Counted from the stretch's first letter, positions 35,695 through 45,786 are shown. The stretch is 64,000 nt of DNA from Nostoc sphaeroides (GCF_003443655.1 NZ_CP031941.1:2041501-2105500), one strand, 5' to 3'. Translations and numbers: made by a program. The notes: generated from the sequence alone by a model not told the origin.

Positions 35695-35758
35695 GACTGT
35701 TGACGGTTGACTGATGACCGATAACCGTCAACCGTCAACCGTCAACCGTCAACCATTA
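35695..35758. repeat. GTCAACC heptamer repeats
   Basis: About eight heptamers of GTTGACG/CCGTCAA type, related to the interior of MITE family A but lacking its ends. The rest of the gap 35552-35919 shows only a short GCGTG/CACGC hairpin near 35627. Confidence 0.7.
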
Positions 35759-35919
35759 ACGATTATAAAGAATGTTTATATAATTTAGACGGATATCAGC
35801 TTATCATCATATCTTTGCCAAATCTTCATTGCTAATCAAATCAAAGCCATAAGCGAGTAGTTATTTATTATGTAACAATTTATTTACAAAAGACAAATGA
35901 CTAATACAAAATCTCAAAT

Positions 35920-36192
35920 ATGAAATCAAAGTTTAACTTCATGGAGCAAATTCCTCTACCATCTCCTATTCACTACGAACTTATACTTCAACTTTTAGAA
36001 AGACAAACCATGTTAGCTGTAAATGATAATCCAGATTTACGGCATCAGGTAAATCAACTCATTATTACTCTGCGTAAAGCTGCCGTGCAGCAAAAACGCC
36101 TAGAAGAAATTTGCGAGTTTTCCTCTATGACAGTTGATCACCGTTGGTCAATTAACCATCATCACGATAACAAAGTTGTTGCCCCCGATTGA
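35920..36192 (+). CDS. DUF5340-like small protein
   Basis: The 90-residue product holds a conserved core, M-E-Q-I-P-L-P-S-P-I-H-Y-E-L then L-L-E-R-Q-T-M-L-A-V and H-Q-V-N-Q-L-I-I-T-L-R-K-A-A. I recall this as a small cyanobacteria-specific family (DUF5340) of unknown function. An ATG at 35941 would start exactly at the conserved M-E-Q-I-P and may be the true start. It is helical and has no membrane segment. The tail with H-H-H-D-N-K is variable. Confidence 0.8.
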   Translation: MKSKFNFMEQIPLPSPIHYELILQLLERQTMLAVNDNPDLRHQVNQLIITLRKAAVQQKRLEEICEFSSMTVDHRWSINHHHDNKVVAPD

Positions 36193-36463
36193 AGCTGATA
36201 ACTTAATATCTCAACCTCAGATTTGGCATTTTTGTTAAGTTAGCTTACCACCCTTACAAAGTGTATCTGTGTGAACGAACCAGTATTCAAAACTTCCGCC
36301 GCACTTGCTTGACTCAAATGCACAGTTTGGGGTGTCACTGAAAATAATTCTGCTTACAAAATCTCTGCTTTGCAAAAGTATCTATAAATGCTAGATGAGG
36401 ATTTTAAATAGGTAGTCAGTCTGAACGCTTAAATTATATTTGATAAAAATTTTACTTTATTTA

Positions 36464-36655
36464 ACCTGAGTTCGATATAAGAAATTTGATATAGGCGCTT
36501 TCTCACAGCAATTATTGAGAATTAAACGTATTTGTTGAGAATAGAATGTTTATTATCATTATAGGAGCCTTGTTGAGAACAAAGATCGAGTGTATTTTTC
36601 AGCGAAAAGCTTTATCTCTAAGCCTTTTGGGCATTTTCTTACGTCGAACTCAGGT
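36464..36655. mobile_element. Short element with ACCTGAGTTCGA inverted ends
   Basis: The left end ACCTGAGTTCGATATAAGAA and the right end TTCTTACGTCGAACTCAGGT match as 20-bp inverted repeats with two mismatches. It is 192 bp and non-coding. A chance open frame of 62 codons inside has no ribosome-binding site. This is the only clear feature of the gap 36193-36803. Confidence 0.7.
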
Positions 36656-36803
36656 CTTCAAGACAATCTTCATGAAGAGTTATCTTCTCAGGAGTAAAAT
36701 GTTATATTGTTTAATTGCCAAATTACTGAATTAATTGTTAAAGCCTTCCAAGATAACGATTCAGCACGGGAGTTTGTCGTAGAAATCGCCTAAAAATTCA
36801 AAC

Positions 36804-39110
36804 TTATCTAATTATCTGATTGACAGCATATATACTCTGGATGCGCCATTTACCTTGTTCTCGAATCAAATCATATTGAACTCGCAAATCCTCGTTATAA
36901 GATTTTTGAAACTGACCATTTTCATATAACTGCTTTGCTTCCTTAACCGTAGCTTTCACTACGGCACGCTCTGCAAATAAATCACTTTTCTCTACAGATT
37001 CTATCTTCAGACTATGGTCATACTTGTAATATTGGTTTTCTAATTTATACTGTTCACCAGTCTGCCGCGATTGAGACAAAGCTGAACCAGTTAAAATCTG
37101 CTCTAAATTATTAATTTCATGATTCGGCCCGAAAGCTGCGGCTTTGGTCGAGAACCAAGTCCGAATAACTTCCTCTGCCGTTGCATTTGTTAAAAGGCCA
37201 TCTGTTGCTTGTGGTTTATCATTTGGATCAGGAATAGATACTGGTGGTTGATTCATCTCTACAAACAACTCTATACCACGCAGAGAGGGTGGAGGAAAAA
37301 ACAGATTTTTTAACCATCCAAAAGTTGTTGTGGCTACCACCCAGAGAACTAATAGACTCACCAAAGAAATAAACACTCTCCATACCAGCCGTGTTTTCCC
37401 TTCGATGGTGTTAGCAAAAGTTCGCCGCCGCCGGGGACGACGAGAATGAGGACGATTATCTGGTACACGCTCTCGGCTAGCAGATGGAGTGGGTTTTCTT
37501 TGCCTACGCTTTTGGTTATGAGCGGGTGCAGCACTTTTAGCTGAACCGTTTAAATGCTGATTAGTGCCTCTGCTCATCCGTTCAGCAGCAGGAATGTCTG
37601 ATTTTACACTTCCAGATGAATTCGATATATGTGGTGAGAAGTTTGGATATTCGGACGTTTCTTTTATTGATGTTTTTGGCAAATCTGGGTCAGGTGTTCT
37701 GCTGTGATTAAATTGCGTTGAAGTCCTAGTTGAATTGTTGTGGAAAGGAGGATTATTTGTCTTGGGCTGAGGAAAATATTGGGGGTTAATTACAGCCCAT
37801 TCATTAGTTGTTTCTGCATCAGTTGGCAATGCTTCTAAATAAGCTTGTACCTGTTGGTTAGCAAAGTAATCTTTTAGAAAAGCTTGCTGGTTTGCTAAAT
37901 CTCTAAAATGGGGAAATACTTCGTGTTGCAACCACTGTTCTGCATATAGACACAGCCCCGGTAACAAATCTGGAGAGTCTTGAGATTTTTCCCGAATAAA
38001 AGCTAAAGCTTCGTACTCCTGACTAAGTTCTAAAACACGAGTTGCTTCTTCAGTTTGTCCCAAGAGTAATGCACATAGCGACTGTTCTAAATGTACATCT
38101 TGGCGCTTGCCCAAACGGATCAGCATTTGCCTTGCTTGCCGAATTAAAGCAGGTTGCCGTTGAGCAAATCCGCGTGCTATCAAGGCATAAACAGCCAAGT
38201 AAGTGGCAACAGCAGAAGGACGTTTGCTTTGAGCTTCAAATAACTTGTGCTGTTCTGCGACTGTTAGGTGGTTGCGTAACTGCTGGATAAATCGCAGAAA
38301 GTCATCTATATTTAAACCAGATTCATCATTGTTCGTGCCATCAATGCCACCACGATCTTCTAAGAGGTTTTGCAATAATTCCAAGCCTTGGCGTCGTTCG
38401 GCAGTCTTTTCTTGAGGTAGTGCCAACAACTCCAAAATTCGATATGGTCGCAATTTGTAAAGATCCGCCTGAATTTCTGCCTGGACACTGGCGAATAACC
38501 CTTCACGTACTAGCAGTTCTTGACCAGTTTCTAGGGATATGGCGGCATTTTCGTAGTGACCTTGCTGCCATTGTTCACGACCTAATTCGAGACACGCCAG
38601 GGCAACAGTAAGAACAACATCTGGATGTTCAGCGCTTTGGTATATTTCTTCGTCTGCTAAATTATTACTTTTTATTACACTTTTAGCACCATTTTTATTG
38701 ATCAGGTATGGACGACCTAGTTTCAATACAAGCTCGTATTCGCCCAACTCTTGCAAAATTAATAAAGCGCCAACTAATTCGTCTTGGCTAATTTCGATGC
38801 CGAGACTTTGGGTGTCGCTACCCCTTTTGGTGCTTTCTGGACGATTTTCCTTTGCTACTGCGGCAGCAGCAAGGTTATCAGGGTCATAGGCGTGGGCAAG
38901 ATAGAGATGATCGTAGGTACTGCGTTGTTTTGGATCTGATAAAACCACGTAAGCTTCTTCTATGAGTTGTTTACGAGAAGAAATTGCTGCCTGAGAATAC
39001 TCACGTCGAGGCAATTGTACAATGCGATCGCTGTATGCCTGCCGCAATTGTTCATCACTTGCCGCCAACGGTAGTCCTAAAATTCGGTAGTAATCTAGCG
39101 GAATTCGCAC
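36804..39110 (-). CDS. ARC6/Ftn2/ZipN-type cell division protein
   Basis: The 768-residue product has an N-terminal J-like domain (Y-Y-R-I-L-G-L-P-L-A-A to E-E-A-Y-V-V-L-S-D-P-K-Q-R) without an HPD motif, as in ARC6. A long helical region follows (about 100-480), then a low-complexity linker with basic R-R-R-R. One transmembrane helix is near residue 600 (V-W-R-V-F-I-S-L-V-S-L-L-V-L-W-V-V) and the C-terminal IMS domain spans about 650-768 (A-T-A-E-E-V-I-R-T-W-F-S-T-K-A-A-A-F-G). ARC6/Ftn2 anchors FtsZ to the inner membrane and organises the divisome. The match in domain order is strong. No other division gene is adjacent. Confidence 0.92.
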   Translation of the reverse strand: MRIPLDYYRILGLPLAASDEQLRQAYSDRIVQLPRREYSQAAISSRKQLIEEAYVVLSDPKQRSTYDHLYLAHAYDPDNLAAAAVAKENRPESTKRGSDTQSLGIEISQDELVGALLILQELGEYELVLKLGRPYLINKNGAKSVIKSNNLADEEIYQSAEHPDVVLTVALACLELGREQWQQGHYENAAISLETGQELLVREGLFASVQAEIQADLYKLRPYRILELLALPQEKTAERRQGLELLQNLLEDRGGIDGTNNDESGLNIDDFLRFIQQLRNHLTVAEQHKLFEAQSKRPSAVATYLAVYALIARGFAQRQPALIRQARQMLIRLGKRQDVHLEQSLCALLLGQTEEATRVLELSQEYEALAFIREKSQDSPDLLPGLCLYAEQWLQHEVFPHFRDLANQQAFLKDYFANQQVQAYLEALPTDAETTNEWAVINPQYFPQPKTNNPPFHNNSTRTSTQFNHSRTPDPDLPKTSIKETSEYPNFSPHISNSSGSVKSDIPAAERMSRGTNQHLNGSAKSAAPAHNQKRRQRKPTPSASRERVPDNRPHSRRPRRRRTFANTIEGKTRLVWRVFISLVSLLVLWVVATTTFGWLKNLFFPPPSLRGIELFVEMNQPPVSIPDPNDKPQATDGLLTNATAEEVIRTWFSTKAAAFGPNHEINNLEQILTGSALSQSRQTGEQYKLENQYYKYDHSLKIESVEKSDLFAERAVVKATVKEAKQLYENGQFQKSYNEDLRVQYDLIREQGKWRIQSIYAVNQIIR

Positions 39111-40018
39111 AGCCTACTTCCCCTGCACCGTGATCAACATAATTCACCTAGAGCGTTCCAGGCCTGTAAAACCGTGCCATAACAATGCCGTATAGAATTT
39201 ACTCTACAAGTGTATATTGCAACAACTTGTTTTGTACCTTCCCGAAATTTTGAGTCACATTCTAGTACTAATTTTTTGCTTTCGACTAGAAAGCCTCAAT
39301 TGTTTATCTTAATTCTTAGTATTTTTGTTTAACACAACTATTATCAGCCTTCGATAGCACAAACCACAACTACCGCTTTTAATCACGGCATAATTGTTGT
39401 GGTTGCAAGAATCTATTGATGATTGATTTTTTTGGGACTTTCCCCACTACGAGGTAACAAAAATACCACTATTGGGAGTTGACCCTGATAACTAGAGAAG
39501 CAAATAATATCATAATTTACCTTTAATTACAATTACCTATTTGGGTATATATAGCCCTTCTTTGTTTACTGCAATACAGACCTAACAAGAACAGCCCCTT
39601 CCCGTGTCGGGAAGGGGGGAAATTCAAAGTCTCTCTCCTTGTAGGAGAGAGAAATAGAAGTGAGGTTTTCCAGACCCCGTGAAAAGTCAGATAGATTTTT
39701 GCCTCCTTTTTTTTAAATTGTTAATGGATATGCAGAAAGCAGTCTATCTTGATTGCTAGTCTATGAGGGGGAATAGTGAAGAAAAACCTAAAGCGGCAGA
39801 TGTTGCCGTTGGAGTCAAATCCTCATGGGACATGGGCTGAAAAGTTAAAAATCAAAAAATTAAAAATTCAGCTATTCCCTAAGACCCTTTTTTGGTGCAT
39901 AAATAAAGTTTGATTGTTGAGTCTTACAAACGCTAGCCTGTTAAAAGCTGAGGTGTTATCAGACCAACTTATTTAAGACCGTAACTTTTAACTTGTACAA
40001 CAGGGATACTCAAAAATA
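39111..40018. other. Gap between ARC6/Ftn2 and pdhA
   Basis: This 908-bp region carries both divergent promoters. It contains repeat family B (39594-39687) and an AACCACAAC/GTTGTGGTT inverted repeat near 39361-39404. No coding frame or tRNA is seen. Confidence 0.6.
39594..39687. repeat. Repeat family B, copy 2
   Basis: It shares the AAAGTCTCTCTCCTT hairpin and the CCCGTGAAAAG end with copies at 28065 and 46031. Confidence 0.65.
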
Positions 40019-41053
40019 ATGGTTCAAGAGCGTACTTTACCCACATTTAATCCTGCTACTACGCATATTACTAAGGAAGAAGGGTTACGGTTGTATGAGG
40101 ACATGGTACTAGGGCGCTTGTTTGAAGACAAGTGCGCTGAAATGTACTACAGAGGCAAAATGTTTGGTTTTGTCCATTTGTACAACGGTCAAGAAGCCGT
40201 TTGCAGTGGTGTTGTGCAGTCAATGCGACCGGGTGAAGATTACGTTTGTAGTACTTACCGCGACCACGTTCATGCTCTGAGTGCGGGAGTACCAGCAAGA
40301 GAGGTAATGGCAGAATTATTTGGCAAAGCCACAGGTTGCAGCAAAGGGCGCGGTGGTTCCATGCACATGTTTTCTGCTGAACATCGTTTGCTAGGTGGCT
40401 ATGCTTTTGTGGCTGAGGGAATTCCTGTAGCAGCTGGGGCGGCTTTCACGAGCAAATACCGCCGCGAAGTGCTGGGAGATAAAAATGCTGACCAAGTGAC
40501 AGCTTGCTTTTTTGGCGACGGTGCAGCTAACAACGGTCAGTTTTTCGAGACGCTGAATATGGCAGCCTTATGGAAACTGCCAATTCTGTTTGTGGTTGAA
40601 AATAATAAGTGGGCTATTGGGATGTCTCACGAACGAGCCACTTCTCAGCCAGAGATTTATAAAAAAGCCAGTGCATTTAACATGGTGGGCGTGGAAGTAG
40701 ATGGCATGGATGTATTAGCAGTCCGAGCCGTGGCCCAAGAAGCCGTAGCCCGTGCCCGCGCAGGTGAAGGGCCAACATTAATTGAGGCGCTTACCTACCG
40801 CTTCCGGGGTCACTCTTTGGCTGACCCAGATGAAATGCGAAGCAAAGCGGAAAAAGAATTTTGGTTCGCCCGTGACCCAATTAAGAAGTTGGCAGCTTAT
40901 TTGCTGGAGCAAAATCTGGCGGATGAGGGAGAAATCAAAGCAATTGATCGTAAAATTCAGGATGTAATCGACGAAGCAGTTAAGTTCGCCGAAAGCAGCC
41001 CCGAACCAGACCCCAGCGAGTTATATCGTTTCGTGTTTGCAGAAGACGAGTAA
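40019..41053 (+). CDS. pdhA: Pyruvate dehydrogenase E1 component, alpha subunit
   Basis: E1-alpha binds thiamine diphosphate with E1-beta and decarboxylates pyruvate to feed acetyl-CoA synthesis. The 344-residue product has the thiamine-diphosphate motif G-D-G-A-A-N-N-G near residue 165 ending N-N-K-W, preceded by G-R-G-G-S-M-H-M-F. The [11 protein letters not shown] motif with the regulatory-loop serine lies near 260. Length is normal. The gene begins with ATG and is followed by heptamer repeats. E1-beta and E2 are not in this window. E3 (lpdA) lies about 5.5 kb upstream. Confidence 0.97.
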   Translation: MVQERTLPTFNPATTHITKEEGLRLYEDMVLGRLFEDKCAEMYYRGKMFGFVHLYNGQEAVCSGVVQSMRPGEDYVCSTYRDHVHALSAGVPAREVMAELFGKATGCSKGRGGSMHMFSAEHRLLGGYAFVAEGIPVAAGAAFTSKYRREVLGDKNADQVTACFFGDGAANNGQFFETLNMAALWKLPILFVVENNKWAIGMSHERATSQPEIYKKASAFNMVGVEVDGMDVLAVRAVAQEAVARARAGEGPTLIEALTYRFRGHSLADPDEMRSKAEKEFWFARDPIKKLAAYLLEQNLADEGEIKAIDRKIQDVIDEAVKFAESSPEPDPSELYRFVFAEDE

Positions 41054-41057
41054 CAAA

Positions 41058-41228
41058 GTTAGGAGTTAGGAGTTAGGAGTTAGGAGTTAGGAGTTAGGAG
41101 TTAGGAATTGTTAACTTCTAACTTACAACTCCTAACTATCCTATACCCAAGACTAAAAAGAGTTAGGAATTTTTAACTCTTAACTCACAACTCCTAACTC
41201 CTAACTATCCTTATACCCAGGACTAAAA
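41058..41228. repeat. Heptamers and a duplicated block after pdhA
   Basis: TTAGGAG heptamers (about 41058-41106) are followed by two near copies of a roughly 55-bp block with AACTCCTAACTATCC and ATACCCA(A/G)GACTAAAA. The second copy ends at the start of the next gene. Confidence 0.8.
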
Positions 41229-41231
41229 TTT

Positions 41232-42101
41232 GTGTTTAGTATTGCAGTTCAACAGCAACAGTACAAGACGTACATTCTTTCTGACGAAGCCGCAGGTTCT
41301 CAGTTGGAAGTCGTACCAGAACGTGGTGGGATCATCACCCGTTGGCGCATTCAAGGGCAAGAAATTTTCTACCTGGACACTGAACGCTTTACTCATCCTG
41401 AGTTGAGTGTTAGAGGTGGGAATCCAATTTTGTTTCCTATTTGTGGCAATTTACCAGATAATACTTACACTCACAACGGGCAACAATATACACTCAAACA
41501 ACACGGGTTTGCCCGTGAATTGCCCTGGAAAGCAACAGAACAAGAAACTGGAGATAAAGCTAGTCTCACTGTCGTTCTTGATAGCAATGAGCAAACTAAG
41601 GCAGTTTATCCTTTTGATTTTCAGCTGGCTTTCACCTACGAACTTCAAGGTAATACTCTAGAAGTCCGCCAGCAGTATAAAAACTTGTCATCTACACCAA
41701 TGCCCTTTTCGGCTGGTTTCCATCCCTACTTTCTGTGTGGTGATAAAACTCAGCTAAAGCTTGAAATTCCCTCTAAGCAGTATCAAGACAATCAAACTAA
41801 GGAAATTCACTCTTTTGACGGCAATTTTGACTTTAGCCGTGATGAAATTGATTTTGCCTTTGGACAGTTAACGAGTCAATCGGCCACTGCCATAGATGGC
41901 AGCCGGAAGTTAAAACTCACCTTGGATTATGATGATTTCTCTACCTACCTGGTATTTTGGACAGTCAAAGGCAAAGAATTCTACTGTTTAGAACCGTGGA
42001 GTGCCACCCGTAACTCTCTCAATACTGGTGATAACCTGACTGTGTTAGCACCAGGAAGCAGCTACACAGCATCTGTGCGGTTAACGGCAAATTTTTTCTA
42101 A
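41232..42101 (+). CDS. Aldose 1-epimerase family protein
   Basis: The 289-residue product has a galactose mutarotase-like beta-sandwich. Visible motifs are P-E-R-G-G-I-I-T-R-W near residues 30-40, G-N-P-I-L-F-P-I-C-G-N near 62-72, the catalytic H in Q-H-G-F-A-R near 92, and F-S-A-G-F-H-P-Y-F near 155. These fit the YeaD/GalM group, which interconverts sugar anomers. The exact sugar is unknown. The start is GTG at 41232. No sugar operon surrounds it. Confidence 0.92.
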   Translation: MFSIAVQQQQYKTYILSDEAAGSQLEVVPERGGIITRWRIQGQEIFYLDTERFTHPELSVRGGNPILFPICGNLPDNTYTHNGQQYTLKQHGFARELPWKATEQETGDKASLTVVLDSNEQTKAVYPFDFQLAFTYELQGNTLEVRQQYKNLSSTPMPFSAGFHPYFLCGDKTQLKLEIPSKQYQDNQTKEIHSFDGNFDFSRDEIDFAFGQLTSQSATAIDGSRKLKLTLDYDDFSTYLVFWTVKGKEFYCLEPWSATRNSLNTGDNLTVLAPGSSYTASVRLTANFF

Positions 42102-42162
42102 ACCCCTTTACAAATCTATAGATGTATATGCTATGATGGCAAAGTTGCGAAATGCAGCGAAA

Positions 42163-42234
42163 GGGTCGCTAACTCAACGGTAGAGTACTCGGCTTTTAAC
42201 CGATTAGTTCCGGGTTCGAATCCCGGGCGACCCA
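42163..42234 (+). tRNA. tRNA-Lys (anticodon UUU)
   Basis: The 72-base sequence folds into a cloverleaf: acceptor GGGTCGC/GCGACCC, D arm ACTC/GAGT, anticodon stem CTCGG/CCGAT with loop CTTTTAA, and T arm CCGGG/CCCGG with loop TTCGAAT. The anticodon is TTT and decodes AAA/AAG. The discriminator base is A and CCA is not encoded. One C-T mismatch at the base of the anticodon stem is tolerable. Confidence 0.96.
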
Positions 42235-42496
42235 TATAAAAGTTTAAGGAATGCTCGCTGAAGCTTTTGAGATGAAGGCAGAGGTGAGTTTTATTATTAG
42301 GAAATTTGTGAATACGATCGCTCTGTTAAAGAAAAATTTTTGGATGAGCGATCGCTTTTCGCTAGAAATAAAAATGATTGCCGATTCATAGAAATTAACT
42401 AAGTTTTATGTATAATTCAGTAATTATACGGATACTTAAGTGCATGTTGAAAGTGAATAAATAAAGGAGTTTGAGCTTTTCAACTGGAAGTAGTAA

Positions 42497-43339
42497 ATGC
42501 AGGCACATTTGGGTCAAAAAGCCTTTATTTCCTTAGCAGGGCTGGAAACTGAGAACCACCTATGGTCAAAGCAAATGCGATCGCAGGGTTTATCTGGGAG
42601 CGATCGCGACTTTTGGCAATTATGGGCACAATATCAAGATTATTTTTACAGTCGTAGCTTACGGTGGATGAGTGGTAATCCCATAGATGCCGAAGATGCA
42701 CTGAGTCAGGCAATGCTCAAAGCCTGGAATGAATGGCCAAAGTATGCCGGGAAAATTACCAATCCCAAAGCTTGGTTGAGCCGAATAACCCATAACCTCT
42801 GCATCGATATTCATCGAAAACGCCAGCGCGAAAGGATGGAAAACATTGAGGACATTCAATGTGTCGCTCATGAAGCAGCCACTTGCAGCCTTGAATCTGC
42901 TGAGTCAGAAATTTTCCGTCATGAACTGAGGGCATATCTGAACCACAGAATTGAGTCCTTACCTCCCAGACTGCGCGATCCTTTTATTCTCCACTATTGC
43001 CAAGAGAAGTCCTACAGAGACATTGCCAAGGAACTGTCCCTCTCTGAAGACAACATTCGCAAGCGGGTTAAACAGGCGCAAACTATTCTGCAAAAGCATT
43101 TAAACAAGTATCTGGCGGGGGAAGATGACACTTTTCTAAATTCCCTCTCGCCATCCTTAAAATCGGTAATTCCGATGGTGGAAGAGTCCCAACCTCATGA
43201 AACCATGACATCTGACTGGGAAGCGGCAATAACAACACACAGCATCATCGAAGAAATAAATTATAAAGTAAGCGTGATATGGTTGGAAACCTTGCCACAT
43301 ACTTGGTACAGTTCTCCCAGTCTTCTGGGGTGGACATGA
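42497..43339 (+). CDS. RNA polymerase sigma-70 family factor, ECF-like
   Basis: The 280-residue product has sigma region 2 at about residues 35-110 (F-W-Q-L-W-A-Q-Y-Q-D-Y-F, A-E-D-A-L-S-Q-A-M-L-K-A-W, L-S-R-I-T-H-N-L-C-I-D-I) and region 4 at about 150-205 (L-P-P-R-L-R-D-P-F-I-L-H-Y and S-Y-R-D-I-A-K-E-L-S-L-S-E-D-N-I-R-K-R). Regions 1 and 3 are missing, as in ECF factors. The C-terminal 70 residues are an unusual extension. The downstream TPR gene starts inside its stop (ATGA), so the two are translated together. No anti-sigma factor of a known kind is present, so the TPR partner may play that role. Confidence 0.9.
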   Translation: MQAHLGQKAFISLAGLETENHLWSKQMRSQGLSGSDRDFWQLWAQYQDYFYSRSLRWMSGNPIDAEDALSQAMLKAWNEWPKYAGKITNPKAWLSRITHNLCIDIHRKRQRERMENIEDIQCVAHEAATCSLESAESEIFRHELRAYLNHRIESLPPRLRDPFILHYCQEKSYRDIAKELSLSEDNIRKRVKQAQTILQKHLNKYLAGEDDTFLNSLSPSLKSVIPMVEESQPHETMTSDWEAAITTHSIIEEINYKVSVIWLETLPHTWYSSPSLLGWT

Positions 43340-44874
43340 GTATTCACTTGGTGTTAGACGAAAAGCCAAGTAGACAAGACCAGAAGCTAAAAACCTTAAG
43401 TAAGTACGTCCAGAAATATCCCCAAGGATGGAAGAAACGATTAGAACTAGCTGATTTGCTCTACGGAATGGGAATTTGGCTAGAGGCGATCGCAGAGTAT
43501 CGCCAAGTAATTGAGTTACAGCCTCAATTAATCAATGTGCGGCTGCAACTGGGGAAAATCTTGCAGATGATGAAACGAGAACCAGAAGCTATAGAGCTAT
43601 ATGGAAGTGCCTTAGCATTATCTTGTAATCAAGGAACTCACCACCACATAGGCGGATTAATTGCTGTCTGTAAAAATGACACCGAAAAAGCAATCATCGC
43701 TTTTGATGCTGCGGCTGAACTAGAACCTGACAAAATCGTTCACTGGCTGGCATTAGGACAAGTACAGAAGGAAAGAGAAAATCCGATTGGGGCTTTAAAA
43801 GCCTTTTTACAGGTTTTGTCACTCAACCCAGATGATATTGTCGCCTTGATTCACAGCTATGATGCACTGATGACAATGGGGGACTTTCAAGCAGCTAGGG
43901 AGCAGTTAAATAAAGCGATCGCTTTAGCCCCCGATGATTTCCGGGTACTCCAACGACAATTAGATCGGCGTTGCGGAATGAAATTGGTATCCGGTGAAGA
44001 AGGAAAGCAGACTAAAAAGCTGATTGGTTCTGTGCTGCGACAGGCTCCTCATGCAGCTGAAGCTTACAAATCGCTAGCGTATTATCATCTTTACCGGGGA
44101 GATTGGGCGCAAGGTGTGGGGGTATTAGCAGAGTTTGCACAGCAACACCCCAATTATCCTAGCGGTTGGTATTACTATGGACAGTGCTTGTTCCATACGG
44201 GGGAATATCAGGCGGCGGCTGAGATGATGCTCAAAGCATATCGTTTATATTCTGACGATTGTGAAATCTATCGGGCGTTGTGTAAGATTTTGCCCGTTGC
44301 TGGGCGACTAGAAAAATTACAACCCCTACTAGAAGAGATGCTTGAGCGTTTTCCTGAACGGTGGAGTGTTTGGGCGACGGTGGGGCGAGTGCTGGTAGAA
44401 AGCTTTCAAGAGATTGAACGAGGGTGTAGTGTTTCTGCCAAGGGAATGGAACTCCAACCCCAATTAGCTGATGCTTGGTTTCGTCATGGGCGGGTATTGG
44501 CTTTGGCGCTTAAACATCAAGAAGCGATCGCGGCTTTAGAAAAAGGATGGCAGTTTTTGCCAGTAGCGGGGGGTTATCTGCAATCTGTACCTGCTGCGGT
44601 GTGGCTGGGAGAAAGTTATCGAGAACTGGGGGATGATGGGGTTAGTCGGCGGTGGTGTCAAGAGGCTTGTGTGCAAAGTCACCAACTGAAGCCGTTTAAC
44701 TTGGCTACGGCTGATTACTGGCAAGGGAGAGCGTTGGAAGGGTTGGGGGATACTTTCGAGGCGATCGCAGCTTATCGCAGTGCTTTGAGTCAACAGTTGT
44801 TTTATCCGGCTCGTGGGGAAGTTAAGGAGGCTGTTAAACGGTTACAAGCTATGGTGCAGAAGAATTGTACTTGA
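43336..44874 (+). CDS. TPR protein coupled to the sigma factor
   Basis: The 512-residue product starts at ATG 43336, whose ATGA overlaps the sigma factor stop. A start at 43279 is also open but overlaps the sigma gene by 61 bp and gives an unlikely N-terminus. TPR-like repeats fill most of the protein (for example L-A-D-L-L-Y-G-M-G-I-W-L-E-A-I-A-E-Y, A-L-G-Q-V-Q-K-E-R-E-N-P-I-G-A-L). No membrane helix or enzymatic motif is present. A regulatory role as a partner or anti-sigma factor for the upstream protein is an inference from coupling only. Confidence 0.85.
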   Translation: MSIHLVLDEKPSRQDQKLKTLSKYVQKYPQGWKKRLELADLLYGMGIWLEAIAEYRQVIELQPQLINVRLQLGKILQMMKREPEAIELYGSALALSCNQGTHHHIGGLIAVCKNDTEKAIIAFDAAAELEPDKIVHWLALGQVQKERENPIGALKAFLQVLSLNPDDIVALIHSYDALMTMGDFQAAREQLNKAIALAPDDFRVLQRQLDRRCGMKLVSGEEGKQTKKLIGSVLRQAPHAAEAYKSLAYYHLYRGDWAQGVGVLAEFAQQHPNYPSGWYYYGQCLFHTGEYQAAAEMMLKAYRLYSDDCEIYRALCKILPVAGRLEKLQPLLEEMLERFPERWSVWATVGRVLVESFQEIERGCSVSAKGMELQPQLADAWFRHGRVLALALKHQEAIAALEKGWQFLPVAGGYLQSVPAAVWLGESYRELGDDGVSRRWCQEACVQSHQLKPFNLATADYWQGRALEGLGDTFEAIAAYRSALSQQLFYPARGEVKEAVKRLQAMVQKNCT

Positions 44875-45077
44875 GTCTAGAGCCAAGGGAGCAGGGAGCA
44901 TTGGTGTCAACTTAAGCTAAAACCCTTTTCAAATCTCGTTTCCAGTCTCCAACTGGAAATGCACTTCAATTGCGGCTCTGCCCCTAGTCTTGAGGCGGAG
45001 CCTCTAATTAGGCATTCCAGTCGAAGACTCTTGACGAGGCAAACTTCAGTTCCTTGCGAGACATGGCTTTTACGTTA

Positions 45078-45212
45078 GGGACTTCCAGATAAAAAAATAT
45101 TCCATTGCTATTGTTCACTGTTGACCGTTGACGGTTCACGAGTTTTCAGTCAACAGTCAACAGTCAACAGTCAACGACTTGAATGTGGAATAATTTATTT
45201 TTTGGAGTTCCC
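45078..45212. mobile_element. MITE family A, copy 3 (inverted)
   Basis: This 135-bp copy, in opposite orientation to copy 1, runs from GGGACTTCCAGATAAAAAAA to TTTTTTGGAGTTCCC. It is intact with both ends and the same hairpin interior. It is the main feature of the gap 44875-45375. Confidence 0.85.
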
Positions 45213-45375
45213 TTAAGTTGACACCAATGGGCAGGGAGGGGATTTATTTAGAGAAAAATTACCTCTAACTCGAAAAATTCCGAAATTGATAACTGAGATC
45301 GTCTTTAGAGTATAGAGATGAAAAAATCAACCTTAATCTCTACGTAAAAATTCTGAAACATCAGGAGTGTTTAAA

Positions 45376-45786
45376 ATGAAGTTAGGTAGATTGATTAATG
45401 CGATCGCAGCTTTGATCTTTGTTTTTTGCGTTGCAGTGATTGCTAGTCCCTTAACTGCTGTAGCAGCTCCAAGTAGTTATCAACAGACCTGCTCAGATAT
45501 CTCTATTAAGGACAATGTATTATCAGCTATTTGCAGAAAACGGGATCAATCACCCAACAGCACTGCCATCACTTTGAAAGGAATTGAAAATATTGATGGT
45601 ACTCTCAAGGTAGTTGATCCTCAAAAAACAGCTAACTTTAACCTCTCTTGTACGGGTACTTCTGTTGCGGGAGCGGAAATTTCTAGTCAATGTCGTAAGA
45701 TCAATGGTAATTTTGTATCAACTCGTACTAGCATCAATGGAATCGAAAACATTGATGGAGTACTAAAATACACGAGCACTCCATAA
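45376..45786 (+). CDS. Exported cyanovirin-N homologue (CVNH domain)
   Basis: The 136-residue product (ATG 45376, AGGAG eight bases before it; an in-frame GTG at 45367 overlaps that site) begins with a signal peptide ending near V-A-A-P. The mature part is one CVNH domain made of two half-repeats: Y-Q-Q-T-C-S-D-I-S-I with A-I-C-R-K, then F-N-L-S-C-T-G-T with S-Q-C-R-K. Each ends in G-I-E-N-I-D-G. The four cysteines would give two disulfides. CVNH proteins bind mannose-rich glycans. The natural role in cyanobacteria is unclear, and the exported form suggests surface or periplasmic carbohydrate binding. Confidence 0.93.
   Translation: MKLGRLINAIAALIFVFCVAVIASPLTAVAAPSSYQQTCSDISIKDNVLSAICRKRDQSPNSTAITLKGIENIDGTLKVVDPQKTANFNLSCTGTSVAGAEISSQCRKINGNFVSTRTSINGIENIDGVLKYTSTP

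Noticed and set aside
36546..36734. Open frame of 62 codons
   Set aside because: It overlaps the right end of an inverted-repeat element and has no ribosome-binding site or family-like features.
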